A stretch of DNA of 43,530 nucleotides, taken from Chloroflexota bacterium. Its GTDB lineage: Bacteria; Chloroflexota; Limnocylindria; Limnocylindrales; CSP1-4. Of the stretch, positions 16,101 through 24,025 are shown one piece after another. Each line of letters starts with the position of its first letter. The stretch's first letter is position 1. Position numbers and translations under genes: made by a program. The notes beneath the pieces are model-generated. The model saw only the letters and a program-made list of their open reading frames with translations. It had not been told where the DNA came from and searched no databases. The stretch spans positions 1 through 43,530 of the forward strand of contig JAICUI010000021.1 of assembly GCA_025935925.1 (NCBI GenBank), given 5' to 3'.

Positions 16101-18533
16101 GTCGACCTTGTCGCCCGTCACGACGGCCGCGTGGACGCCGTCGCGGAACGCCGCGAGGTGGCTCACGGGACCCGAGACGGTCAGCGCGGCCTGCGGGGCG
16201 ACGGACTCCGCGATGGATGCGGTGTCGCCGAGGGCGTCGAGCGCCTGGCCGTCGATCGCGTACACCTCGCCGGCATCCGTCCCGACGAGGACCCGCGAGG
16301 CCGTCGCGTCGAACGCGAGGGCGCCAGCGCCGGGCAGCGACCAGTGGCCGACGAGGGCCCGCGAATGGAGGTCGTACGCGAGCACCTCGGACCCGGTCGC
16401 AACCCACGCCCGGTCGCCCGCGCGGCGGCCGGGCACCGTCGTGTCCTCGCGGTGCGGCTCGATGACGGCGTCCCGGACCGGGACGCCGAGGTCGCTCGAC
16501 GACGCGACGTCGTGGCCGGCGAAAGCCATGATCCCGAGCGCCATCGCGTACTTCGCGAGGTGCGGGTGGGTCCACTCGTAGATGTTGTGCGAGATGCCGT
16601 AGCGCCAGTCCTGGAGGAACTCCGTCGCCGTTCGAGCGTGGTAGACCTCGTCGAAGTGCATGCGCGACGGGTCGTCGACCCGGTACATCCGGAGCACGAG
16701 CGCGCCGACCACGACCAGGACCAGGATGAACAGGTCGAGCCGGTCGAGCCTGCCGCCCCGCTCGTGCGCGAAGCTCGCGGTCCGGTCCGGACGGATCGGC
16801 GTCTCGGCGATCCGGGCGCGGAGCCATGCGAGCGGGCTCATGCTGTCCCACGAGGGACGGTCGTACCAGGCCGGGACGAGGCGCGGCGGGCGGGCCACCA
16901 CGGCCGCGGCCGAGGCCGTGGCCACCGCGGCCGGCGGCGACGTCGCGGGCGAGGCCGTGCCGCGCGCGACGGCAGCCGCCACCGCACCCGCGGGCGCGCC
17001 ATCGGTGCGGGCGAGTCGCGGCCCGGCGTCGGCCGGCTCATCCGCGAGCTCCTCCTCGCGACCCTCCTCCAGCTCCTCGGCGAGCGTCGCGCGGGCGCCC
17101 GGCCGGAGCTGCGCGACGCCCCACAGGAACGCCAGCGTGTTCAGCGCCACGACGAGCCACACGCCCTGCGTCGAGCGCAGCGCGTCGGCGATGCCGAGCC
17201 AGTCCGAGACCTGCGGGTTCTGGTAGAAGGCGACGAGGACGACGTACATGTTGGCGAACGTCGCGATCGAGGCGATGACGTACGCGATCCGCCACCGCCA
17301 CGAGAAGGCGAACAGGATGCCCGCGAGGCCGAACAGCGGGAACAGGTACCGCTCGTGCACACGGGTCGGGACCGCGAAGAAGGCGAGGGCGAGCACGGTC
17401 ACGCCGACGAGGATCGTGAGCCGGTCGGGGCGCCGGGCGACCGCCCACGCGACCACCGCGGCGACGGCCAGCAGCAGGACGGCGCCCACGGCGCCCGCCG
17501 GCACGGGCCCGATCGCGCCGAACGCCTCGCCGACGTTCCGCGGCGCATCCGGGATCCACAGCGCGCCGCCGGCCGTCGCCGCGCTCTGCCCCTCGACCGG
17601 GAACAGCGACCACCAGTTGTAGGCGTTGACCGTCAGGTACGGGTACTGGGCCGCGGTGCTGAACACGAGGCGCAGCAGCGTGGAGTCGAGGTACGGCGCC
17701 GTCGTGCTGACGCCGATCACCGTCAGGCCGAACGGCGCCGACAGGATCACGGCGGTGAGGAACCCGACCAGACCCGTCGTCACGATCCGGAGCCAGCCGA
17801 TCGGGCGCAGCTCCCACGAGAACCCGCGGCGCCGCGGCTCGGGCTCGTCGCCGTAGGCGCCGTTCGGCCACAGCGCGCGCCGGATGACGACCAGCGCCAC
17901 GATCGGGATCAGGATCGCGAGCTGCGGCTTGACGAGCGCGGCGACCACCGCGAAGAACGCCGCGCGCTCCGACCGTCCCCGCCACAGCTCGCGCACGCCG
18001 AGGAGCAGGAAGACGACGCCGAAGCTGTCGACCTGTCCCCAGATCACCGAGTCGAACCACGTCACCGGGTTGAACACGACGACGGCCAGCGCGATCAGTG
18101 ACCGCCGGTGACTGACGCCGAGCTCGCGCGCGAGCGAGTAGACGAGGTACGCCATCGCGAGGTCGGTGAGGATCGCGGGCAGCTTGATGAAGCTGTCGAC
18201 GATCGTGGGGTCGATGGCGAGCGCGTTGCCGATGCCGCGCAGGATCCCGACGATCCACAGCGCATACAGGTAGCCCGGCGTGTAGTCCGCGTACGACGCG
18301 TTCGCGTAGAAGCCCCACGGGGCGTGCTGCGCGAGGACGTCGGCCCAGTAGTTGAACAGCCCGAGATCGGCGCCGAACCCCGAGCCGCGGAGCCCCGGCA
18401 GCGCATATGCCAGAATCAGCCGGAACAGCAGGCCGGCGGCCAGCACGATCCAGATCTGCCGGCGCATGCCTGGCCGGGGGGCGTCGTGCGTCGCCGGGAC
18501 CCGGTCGGGCGCACCCGAACCCAGACCGGTCAC
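13140..18533 (-). CDS. 1797-residue double GT-C glycosyltransferase with inserted propeller-like domain
   Basis: Starts at GTG 18531-18533 with GGAG six bases upstream. The N-terminal half (1 to about 495) is a polytopic GT-C protein of the PIG-M/DUF2029 sort (FNYWADVLAQHAPWGFYA, YADYTPGYLYALW, FNPVTWFDSVIWGQVDSFG, ALVKPQLAILIPI). A Pro/Ala-rich linker follows. The C-terminal half (about 590-1780) is a PMT/GT39-type mannosyltransferase: MHFDEVYHARTATEFLQ near 627, THPHLAKYAMALG near 655, then WRVPGVILGALTAGI near 1081, QSRIAMNDVY near 1131 and ASKWVAAY near 1179. Between 655 and 1081, in the first external loop of PMT, lies about 400 extra residues with repeated propeller-like strands (VLAYDLHSRALVGHWSLPG, VLVGTDAGEVYAIDG). 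An internal ATG at about 16840 could start the second half separately, but no stop divides them. Donor would be polyprenyl-phosphate sugar. Confidence 0.8.
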   Translation of the reverse strand: MTGLGSGAPDRVPATHDAPRPGMRRQIWIVLAAGLLFRLILAYALPGLRGSGFGADLGLFNYWADVLAQHAPWGFYANASYADYTPGYLYALWIVGILRGIGNALAIDPTIVDSFIKLPAILTDLAMAYLVYSLARELGVSHRRSLIALAVVVFNPVTWFDSVIWGQVDSFGVVFLLLGVRELWRGRSERAAFFAVVAALVKPQLAILIPIVALVVIRRALWPNGAYGDEPEPRRRGFSWELRPIGWLRIVTTGLVGFLTAVILSAPFGLTVIGVSTTAPYLDSTLLRLVFSTAAQYPYLTVNAYNWWSLFPVEGQSAATAGGALWIPDAPRNVGEAFGAIGPVPAGAVGAVLLLAVAAVVAWAVARRPDRLTILVGVTVLALAFFAVPTRVHERYLFPLFGLAGILFAFSWRWRIAYVIASIATFANMYVVLVAFYQNPQVSDWLGIADALRSTQGVWLVVALNTLAFLWGVAQLRPGARATLAEELEEGREEELADEPADAGPRLARTDGAPAGAVAAAVARGTASPATSPPAAVATASAAAVVARPPRLVPAWYDRPSWDSMSPLAWLRARIAETPIRPDRTASFAHERGGRLDRLDLFILVLVVVGALVLRMYRVDDPSRMHFDEVYHARTATEFLQDWRYGISHNIYEWTHPHLAKYAMALGIMAFAGHDVASSSDLGVPVRDAVIEPHREDTTVPGRRAGDRAWVATGSEVLAYDLHSRALVGHWSLPGAGALAFDATASRVLVGTDAGEVYAIDGQALDALGDTASIAESVAPQAALTVSGPVSHLAAFRDGVHAAVVTGDKVDVIDLDSGEITGSATLSGATALQPIDDLTALVATPSEVNDPGEAAKELQAQLGGTVAAWKAELASNPSDRVVLDARLTSDTRTALQKAIDDGKLPGIALAAVPTMAVADDAGVSFLSTDGAVSAEVAMEHGAHGLALVTNIDDGSQLYVTTTDPTTSDPEVAIVAVSGDDAAGGPDQTSTFQLPGAATTVVYDDASQLIEVLGVTQDGASPTVYVVEPHGKAVFADHKLPFEPVALALDHPAQFPSDGRGSLLAFGQGGQAASMDIGSYQFAWRVPGVILGALTAGILFLLARVLFRRRVIGVLVALFVLLDGMFFVQSRIAMNDVYVGFFILAAYLLFAWLWLEPWKTRRWFWAAMPVVGVLLGLALASKWVAAYAIGALGILILTRTALGRIILVIGLIGLTAVLGWMAIAVPIDSGGVGNLPFVVIMIGLTLAAVVVSVYHPVEWTLEEMWFAVGAPAALGIVVALGAIGLGKAEAAVTLGPVSLTPLHVALALVLLALAAYAAFAVGARLGIGPLSPPPSAEDRIGQPPPAAPAPDGWVRLGWAFGLPAAWMLVSLLAIPLVVYVISYLPWAFIENHQLWTGWPPGHTGQTLLDLTGEMYRYHNTLTAAHPASSPWWAWPMNLKPVWFYQGSYADSTAAAIYDSGNLVIWWLGIPAMAFIAYQAFRRRSLPLALVLVAFLAQWISWARIDRAAFQYHYYTSLPFVVLALGYFVGEVWSGASRRTWLLARVSAAVALLGPCILWLFRYPMCAIANVQSVNPGSQACQGNPGNLVVTPSTGAMAAVLIVTVVVVVWLLSGLGSPRSGGRALTTRDLLPILAAAGIGAVALAVASLLPDETPLFTFNGIVPELIALIAAVPLGLVAIQVLTARDARRFVLGLVAATAAWFVVLYPNISALAMPATVVNAYQGLLPTYLYAFQFGVSTVDRNAAIVFASPQFAALVVALVVVSGVMAYAAWSWRQALGEAPDEAGPDAGPAGERGAA

Positions 18534-18557
18534 GGGGAGCTCCTACGCAGCGTTGAA

Positions 18558-20102
18558 GTGCCGCCGAGTATAGCCGAGGGTCCCGCGGGTCCCCCCGCGC
18601 GAGCCGGGGCGACCGCCCCCGTCCCGGCGCGCCCGGCGGCCATCCTGGCGGGCGTCGTGATCGTCCTGCTCGCGTTCCTGCTGTACGCCGTCTCGAACCC
18701 CGTCCACTGGAACCTCTACAACCACTTCGTCTGGCAGGCCGACGCCTTCCTCCACGGCCGGGCGTGGTTCCTCTTCCCGGTTCAGGCGGGCGGCGATCTG
18801 CCGGCGAACGACTACCTGCGCGACGTCTACCCGCTCCTGACGCCCACCGGGACGCCGGACGGCCGCGCGCTGTTGCCGTTCCCGCCGCTGCCCGCGCTCG
18901 TGCTGCTGCCGTTCGTCGCCGTGTTCGGCCTCGCGACCGACCAGGAATGGATCGCGATCGGCCTCGCGGCGGCCGGCGTAGGGCTGGCTTGGTGGGCCCT
19001 GGGCGGGCTGCGGATCCGGACGACCGTCCGGGCGCTGACGACGATCGTGTTCGCGACCGGGACCGCGTGGTGGTGGGCGGCGGCCGTCGGCAGCACGTGG
19101 TATCTCGCCCACCTCGTCGCCGCCGACGTCGCGCTCATGGCCGTGGGCGTCGCGCTCCGCCACGACCGCGCGGCGCCGGACACGCCGGAGCGCGACGACC
19201 AGGTCGACGAGGCCGACGACGATCCCGCTCGAGCCGCCGCCCACGGCGGCGGCTCGAGCGGGGCGAGCGGCGGGCATGCCGGGCGCCTGGCGGCGGTCTG
19301 GGCGTCCGCATGGCCGCTCGACGGATCCCAGGTCCTCGCCGGGTTCTTGCTCGGCGTCGCCGTCACGGCGCGCCTCCCGGTCATCTTCGCCGCGCCGTGG
19401 CTCGTCCTCGTGGGCGGCGGCGGGACGATGCTGCGGCGGACGGCATCGGCCGCGGTCGGCGGCGTGCTGCCCGTCGCGGCGCTGCTCGCCTACACCTACC
19501 TGACGACGGGCGCGTTCATCCATCCCGGGTACGACTACCAGTACCGCCTCGAGGTCGCGGGGTACCCGACGCTCGGCTACCACGCCGACTGGGACGTCGA
19601 GGACGTGCGCTACATCCCGCAGAACCTCGGGATCATGTTCGGGTCGCTCCCACGACTCCTTCCGGACGTCCTTCCGGACACCCTCCAGTACGAGCCGCCC
19701 GTCGTGGCCTGCCAGCCGCCGGCGATGCGGCGGCACCTGTTCGACGCCCGCTGCCCGCTCGCGATCCCGGTCGACATCGGCACGAGCATCGTGCTCAGCG
19801 CGCCGGGCCTCCTGCTCGCGCTGTTCGCGGTGCGGCGGTACGGCCGCAGCCGCCTCGCCATCGGGACGGCCGGCGCGGTCCTGCTGATCGCGATCTTCAA
19901 CCTCGCGCACTTCTCGCAGGGCTGGGTCCAGTGGGGCTACCGGTTCTCGCTCGACTTCGTCCCGTTCCTGCTCCCGCTGGTCGCGCTCGGCGCGGCGCGG
20001 CCGGCCGACGGCCGCCCGAGGCTGATCGCCTTCGCGCTGCTCGCCGCCGGCGCGCTGATCAACCTGTGGGGCGTGACCTGGGGCTCGCTGCTTGGCTGGT
20101 AG
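18558..20102 (+). CDS. Polytopic membrane protein, probable GT-C-like glycosyltransferase
   Basis: About 514 residues from GTG 18558; no closer start precedes the first helix and no good ribosome site is seen. At least ten hydrophobic segments are visible. An external-loop pattern after TM1 (NHFVWQADAFLHGRAWFLFP) resembles the acidic first loop of GT-C enzymes, though the family is uncertain. Residues about 205-240 form an acidic, Ala/Gly-rich insertion coded by a perfect 18-bp-arm palindrome (19224-19262). Its start is only 24 bases from the divergent giant gene, so its promoter would have to lie inside or across that gene. Its end overlaps the DUF2723 gene by 11 bases. Confidence 0.65.
   Translation: MPPSIAEGPAGPPARAGATAPVPARPAAILAGVVIVLLAFLLYAVSNPVHWNLYNHFVWQADAFLHGRAWFLFPVQAGGDLPANDYLRDVYPLLTPTGTPDGRALLPFPPLPALVLLPFVAVFGLATDQEWIAIGLAAAGVGLAWWALGGLRIRTTVRALTTIVFATGTAWWWAAAVGSTWYLAHLVAADVALMAVGVALRHDRAAPDTPERDDQVDEADDDPARAAAHGGGSSGASGGHAGRLAAVWASAWPLDGSQVLAGFLLGVAVTARLPVIFAAPWLVLVGGGGTMLRRTASAAVGGVLPVAALLAYTYLTTGAFIHPGYDYQYRLEVAGYPTLGYHADWDVEDVRYIPQNLGIMFGSLPRLLPDVLPDTLQYEPPVVACQPPAMRRHLFDARCPLAIPVDIGTSIVLSAPGLLLALFAVRRYGRSRLAIGTAGAVLLIAIFNLAHFSQGWVQWGYRFSLDFVPFLLPLVALGAARPADGRPRLIAFALLAAGALINLWGVTWGSLLGW
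19224..19262. repeat. Perfect palindrome with 18-bp arms inside a coding region
   Basis: The left arm 19224-19241 (beginning CCCGCTCGAGCCG) is perfectly complementary to 19245-19262 across a 3-base loop CAC. It encodes the PARAAAHGGGSSG region of the membrane protein, a non-conserved-looking acidic/Gly insertion. The mRNA hairpin would be extremely stable. Confidence 0.9.
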
Positions 20103-21663
20103 CGCGCCGGCGAGACGCTGGCAAGGCAACTCCTCGGCGTGGCCTCTCGCGGCGATCGGCGTGGCGGCCGCCTCGTTCCTGGTCTTCCGCACGACGCTGC
20201 TGCCGGGGGTGTTCGGCTGGGACACCGGGGAGGCCCAGACCGTGCCCGTGCTGCTCGGGACGATGCACCCGACCGGCTTCCCGGCGTACACCGTCCTCGG
20301 CTGGATCGCATCGATCGTCCTCGCCCCCGCGGGAGAGCCGGCCGTGCGCATGAACCTGCTGTCGGCCCTGCTCGCGGCCATCGCGGCCGGCGGCATGCTG
20401 CCGCTCCTGCGGCGCCTCGGCGTCCCGCTGGTGATCGCAGTCGTGGCGTCGATCGGCCTGGCGTTGACGCCGATCGCGTGGCGCATCTCGGCCGCCGCGG
20501 ACGTCCACGCGCTCCATGTCGCGCTCCTCGTCGCGATCGTCATCGCGCTGCTGCGCTGGGAGGACCGCGTTCGCGCCCGTCGCGCGGCCCCCGGCGACGA
20601 TGGCGCCGCTCGCTCGGCCGATCGCGCGCTCGTCCTCGCGGCCGCGCTGTTCGGGGTGAGCCTCGCCAACCATGCGCTGACGCTGCTGCTCGCCCCTGCC
20701 GTCGGGGCATACGTGCTCGCGGTCGACCGCGGCGCCCTCAGCCGGCCGAGGCTCGTCCTCGCGTGCGCCGCGGCCTGCCTGGGCCTCGCGGCGCTGCTGT
20801 ACCTCGAGCTGCCGCTCCGTGCGGGCGCGTTCCCGGCGCCGCTCGTCTACGGCAACCCCGACACCTGGCAGGGATTCTGGGCCGTCGTGCTCGCCCGCCA
20901 GTTCCAGGGCTCGTTCATCCGGTCGCTCGCGGATGTCGTCGGCGCGCTCGAGGCGTTCGCGCGGATCACCGTCGACCAGCTCGGCGTGCTGACGATCGTC
21001 GTCCTGCCCGCCTTCGTCGTGACCGCCGTCCGGCGCACCGCGTACGGCCTGCTGTCCGGCCTCGCGACGCTGCTCACCTGCGCCTTCGCGTCGGTCTACG
21101 TCAACGCCGACATCGGCCGCTACTACCTGGGGCCGGCGGTGTTCGCGTGGACGTGGCTCGCGGTGGCCGCGGGGGTGGTGGCCGAGCTCGTCGGCCGGAC
21201 TCGGCAACCGGGCGGCGGGCGCTGGCCGGCCGCTCCGACCGTGGTCGCGCTGCTGCTCGCGGTCGCGCTCCTCCTGCCCACCGCCCTCGTGCTGCCGGCC
21301 CGTCGCGACGCCGTCGATCGATCGCAGGACGTGGAGATGGCACACTGGCTCGACGATGCGATGGCCGGCTTCGATCCGGACGCGGTCGTCGTCTCGTGGT
21401 GGTCATACTCGACGCTGCTCTGGTACGGGACGCTCGTGGAGGGTCGCCGGCCGGATCTCCGGATCGTCGACGACAGCACGCGCGAGTCGGAGGGCCTCGG
21501 GTCCGTGGACGACGTCATCGATGCGAACCTCGGCACGCGGCCCGTCCTCGTGATCCGGCTGCCGCAGGACCTCGACGACCTGGCCCACCGCTACGCGATC
21601 GAGCCCGTCGGTCGCCCGGGCGGCGTCTACCGCGTCACGGGCCACCTGGAGCCGCAGCCTTGA
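20092..21663 (+). CDS. DUF2723 (TMEM260-like) membrane glycosyltransferase
   Basis: 523 residues from TTG 20092, overlapping the previous gene by 11 bases. After TM1 comes the DUF2723 signature GVFGWDTGEAQTVPVLLGTMHPTGFPAYTVLGWI, with the acidic DTGE loop, then AVRMNLLSALLAAIAAGGM. The human member TMEM260 is a protein O-mannosyltransferase, so a GT-C-type role using lipid-linked mannose outside the membrane is likely. About ten further helices follow, and the C-terminal 150 residues form a soluble domain (DAVVVSWWSYSTLLWYG). Its stop overlaps the next start (TTGA). Confidence 0.75.
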   Translation: MAGSAPARRWQGNSSAWPLAAIGVAAASFLVFRTTLLPGVFGWDTGEAQTVPVLLGTMHPTGFPAYTVLGWIASIVLAPAGEPAVRMNLLSALLAAIAAGGMLPLLRRLGVPLVIAVVASIGLALTPIAWRISAAADVHALHVALLVAIVIALLRWEDRVRARRAAPGDDGAARSADRALVLAAALFGVSLANHALTLLLAPAVGAYVLAVDRGALSRPRLVLACAAACLGLAALLYLELPLRAGAFPAPLVYGNPDTWQGFWAVVLARQFQGSFIRSLADVVGALEAFARITVDQLGVLTIVVLPAFVVTAVRRTAYGLLSGLATLLTCAFASVYVNADIGRYYLGPAVFAWTWLAVAAGVVAELVGRTRQPGGGRWPAAPTVVALLLAVALLLPTALVLPARRDAVDRSQDVEMAHWLDDAMAGFDPDAVVVSWWSYSTLLWYGTLVEGRRPDLRIVDDSTRESEGLGSVDDVIDANLGTRPVLVIRLPQDLDDLAHRYAIEPVGRPGGVYRVTGHLEPQP

Positions 21664-22436
21664 CCGACCCCGCGCCCGCCGACGCGCGCGTCCGGCGCCT
21701 CTCGTACTTCTTCCCGGCCCACAACGAAGAGGCGAACCTCGAGGGGCTGGTCGACGAGGCGCTCGCGACGCTGCCGTCGCTCGCGGACGAGTTCGAGATC
21801 ATCGCCGTCGACGACGGGTCGCGGGACCGGACGCTCGAGATCGCGGAGCGGCTGGCGGCCGAGCACCCGGGCGTCGTGCGCGTCGTCCACCACGACGTCA
21901 ACCGGGGCTACGGCGGGGCGCTCCGCTCCGGGTTCGAGGCGTCGCGCTTCGAGCTCCTCGCCTTCACCGACGGCGACCGCCAGTTCAAGGTCGCGGATCT
22001 CGGCCGGCTGATCGATCGCCTGCACGAGCCGGACCATCCGGACGTCGTCGTCGGGTTCCGGATCAAGCGCGCCGACCCGTTCATCCGGGTCGCGTACGCG
22101 CGGACGTACAAGCTCGCGAACCGGATCTTCTTCGGGCTGCGGGTCCGGGACGTCGACTGCGCGTGCAAGCTCTTCCGGCGCGAGGCGCTCGAAGGCGTCC
22201 GCGTGGAGTCGCGGGGCGCGTTCTTCTCCGCCGAGCTCCTGATCAAGATCGGGGAGCAGCGCCGGTCGATCGCCGAGGTGGGCGTCCCGCACTACGCGCG
22301 CACGGCCGGGTCGCCGACGGGCGCGAAGCCGAGCGTCATCTGGCGCGCCGTCAAGGACTTCTGGCTGCTGCGGCTGCGCCTGTGGGCGAACGCCGACCGG
22401 GCCCGGAGACGCGGGCGGCCGATCCTCGGCGGGTAG
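21660..22436 (+). CDS. GT2 glycosyltransferase, polyprenyl-phosphate-mannose synthase-like
   Basis: 258 residues from TTG 21660, overlapping the DUF2723 stop. GT-A features: FFPAHNEEANLEGLVDEAL, IIAVDDGSRDRTLEIAERLA, DVNRGYGGALRSGFEASR and the D-x-D-like FTDGDRQFKVADL. It then has RDVDCACKLFRREAL and AELLIKIGEQRRSIAEVGV. This is the DPM1/GtrB type, which moves a sugar from a nucleotide to polyprenyl phosphate. It has no C-terminal membrane helices, like DPM1. It would supply donor to the neighbouring GT-C and DUF2723 enzymes. Confidence 0.82.
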   Translation: MTDPAPADARVRRLSYFFPAHNEEANLEGLVDEALATLPSLADEFEIIAVDDGSRDRTLEIAERLAAEHPGVVRVVHHDVNRGYGGALRSGFEASRFELLAFTDGDRQFKVADLGRLIDRLHEPDHPDVVVGFRIKRADPFIRVAYARTYKLANRIFFGLRVRDVDCACKLFRREALEGVRVESRGAFFSAELLIKIGEQRRSIAEVGVPHYARTAGSPTGAKPSVIWRAVKDFWLLRLRLWANADRARRRGRPILGG

Positions 22437-22447
22437 CCGGCGGAGCG

Positions 22448-23074
22448 TCAGCCGGGCGACGACCCCCCGCCCGTGCCGCCGCCGTGGCGCGGGTCGTCCG
22501 GCTCCAGGCTGTTGACGAACTCGCGGAAGATGTCGAGCTTTGTGGGGTCGATCAGCTCGCCCGTCGCCTCGAGCGTCTCGGTCGGGATCCGCCGCCGCCG
22601 CGTCTCGCCCGGCTCGCCGCCTTCGGCCGACTCCTCGTCGTCGTCGTCCTCGTCGTCGGGCAGCGCGGCCGCCTGGTCGAGGACGCCCGCGGCGGCGTAG
22701 ATCGGGCAGTCGAGCCGCACGGCGAGCGCAATCGCGTCCGAGGGCCGCGCGTCCAGCTCGTGCCGGTTGTCGGTGGTGACCAGGACGAGCCGCGCATGGA
22801 ACGTCTCGTCGGCGAGGGACGAGATGATGACCCGGTCGACCCGGACGCCGAGCTCGCCCAGCGCGGCGGCGAACAGGTCGTGGGTCAGGGGCCGCTCGGA
22901 GGTGATCCCCTGGAGCCGCATGGCGATCGCCTGCGCCTCCCATGGCCCGATCCACACCGGAAGGATCCGGCCCGCCCCGACCTCCTTGAGGAGGAGCACG
23001 TGGCGCCCGGTCCGCATGTGGACCCGGACGCTCTCGACCACCATCTCGATCTCGGTCGCGCGGTCTCCGGCCAT
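22448..23074 (-). CDS. Bifunctional nuclease family (DUF151) protein
   Basis: 208 residues from ATG 23072-23074; the frame is open upstream but without family sequence. The BFN/DUF151 domain spans about 5-135: MVVESVRVHMRTGRHVLLLKE, ILPVWIGPWEAQAIAMRLQG, RPLTHDLFAAAL, VDRVIISSLADETFHARLVL and LDARPSDAIALAVRLDCPIYAA. Members have been linked to nuclease activity in plants and occur widely in bacteria next to stress or DNA genes, but the cellular role is unclear. An acidic stretch (DDEDDDDEE) and a Gly-rich tail follow the domain. The rhomboid gene lies 112 bases upstream on the same strand. Confidence 0.85.
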   Translation of the reverse strand: MAGDRATEIEMVVESVRVHMRTGRHVLLLKEVGAGRILPVWIGPWEAQAIAMRLQGITSERPLTHDLFAAALGELGVRVDRVIISSLADETFHARLVLVTTDNRHELDARPSDAIALAVRLDCPIYAAAGVLDQAAALPDDEDDDDEESAEGGEPGETRRRRIPTETLEATGELIDPTKLDIFREFVNSLEPDDPRHGGGTGGGSSPG

Positions 23075-23186
23075 GCGCGGATTATCCCACCTGATCGCCG
23101 GCGGGTCCTCCGCCGGACTCGGGAGCCGTCGCGGCGGCATGTCATTCGGCGGTTGCGGCGACGGGGCGGGCGACCGTCCGGGTGCG

Positions 23187-23972
23187 TCAGCCCCGACGAG
23201 GCGCGGGCGGCGGCAGGAGCGTCGGATCGGACGCCGGGACGGGCTCCGGGGCGGCAACGGCATCGACGCTCGGACGCGGCCGGACCCGGTCAGCGACCCG
23301 GAACGGCAGGGCGAGCAGCATCCCGCCGAGGAAGCCGCCGATGTGCGCGAACCAGGCGACCCCGCCCCCGACGTCGGTCGTGGCCCCGAGCGAGGCGAAC
23401 CCGTCGATGAGCTGCAGCACGAACCAGAACCCCAGGACGATGATCGAGGGCACGGCGATCAGCTGGTAGAAGAAGCCGAGGAACACGAGCGACTGGATCC
23501 GGGCGCGGGGGAAGAGGATCACGTACGCGCCCATCGCGGCGGAGATCGCCCCCGAGGCGCCGATCGCCGGGACGTCGGACGTGACGTCGACGAGCACGTA
23601 CGTCAGCCCGGCGACGATCCCGCCCACGAGATAGAAGATCGGGAACAGGATCCGGCCCATGCGGTCCTCGACCCGGTTCGCGAAGATCCACAGGAACAGC
23701 ATGTTGCCGAGCAGGTGCGGCCACCCGGCGTGCAGGAACATCCCGGTCACGAGCCCGACGACCGCCGGCGACAGGACGTCACCCGCACGCAGCGCGTCGG
23801 CGATGTCGCGGGGCACCGCGCCCCAGGTCGTGATCATCGCGTCCAGCGCGTCGACGCCGCCCTGGACCAGCACCCACAGCTCGACGATGAAGGCGGCGCT
23901 GCACGCTGCGACGATGGCGTAGGTCACGACGGGCGTCCGGCGCGGCGGCGTCGCGTCGCGGAGCGGCAGCAT
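23187..23972 (-). CDS. Rhomboid-family intramembrane serine protease
   Basis: 261 residues from ATG 23970-23972 with six or so membrane helices. Family motifs: HAGWPHLLGNMLFLWIFANRVED (TM2 and following loop), the catalytic Ser in IGASGAISAAMGAY near residue 138, and the catalytic His in AHIGGFLGGM near 209. Rhomboids cut other membrane proteins within the bilayer; the substrate is unknown. The upstream pseudo-PP2C/propeller membrane protein, 53 bases away on the same strand, is one possible partner, which is inference from position only. The C-terminal tail is Pro-rich and disordered. Confidence 0.9.
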   Translation of the reverse strand: MLPLRDATPPRRTPVVTYAIVAACSAAFIVELWVLVQGGVDALDAMITTWGAVPRDIADALRAGDVLSPAVVGLVTGMFLHAGWPHLLGNMLFLWIFANRVEDRMGRILFPIFYLVGGIVAGLTYVLVDVTSDVPAIGASGAISAAMGAYVILFPRARIQSLVFLGFFYQLIAVPSIIVLGFWFVLQLIDGFASLGATTDVGGGVAWFAHIGGFLGGMLLALPFRVADRVRPRPSVDAVAAPEPVPASDPTLLPPPAPRRG

Positions 23973-24025
23973 TCAGGCGGCCGGCGTGGCGGCGGGCCGG
24001 GTCGCGCGCGGGATGCGCGCCGGGG

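Noticed and set aside
14001-18101. A 1366-residue open frame on the plus strand opposite the giant GT-C gene
   Set aside because: Composition is Arg/Asp/Glu/His-rich low complexity with no family similarity; it is the usual antisense shadow of a GC-rich membrane protein gene.
18536-18543. GGAGCTCC palindrome as a shared ribosome site for both divergent genes
   Set aside because: Spacing suits the minus-strand giant gene but is about 18 bases from the plus-strand GTG, too far to serve it.
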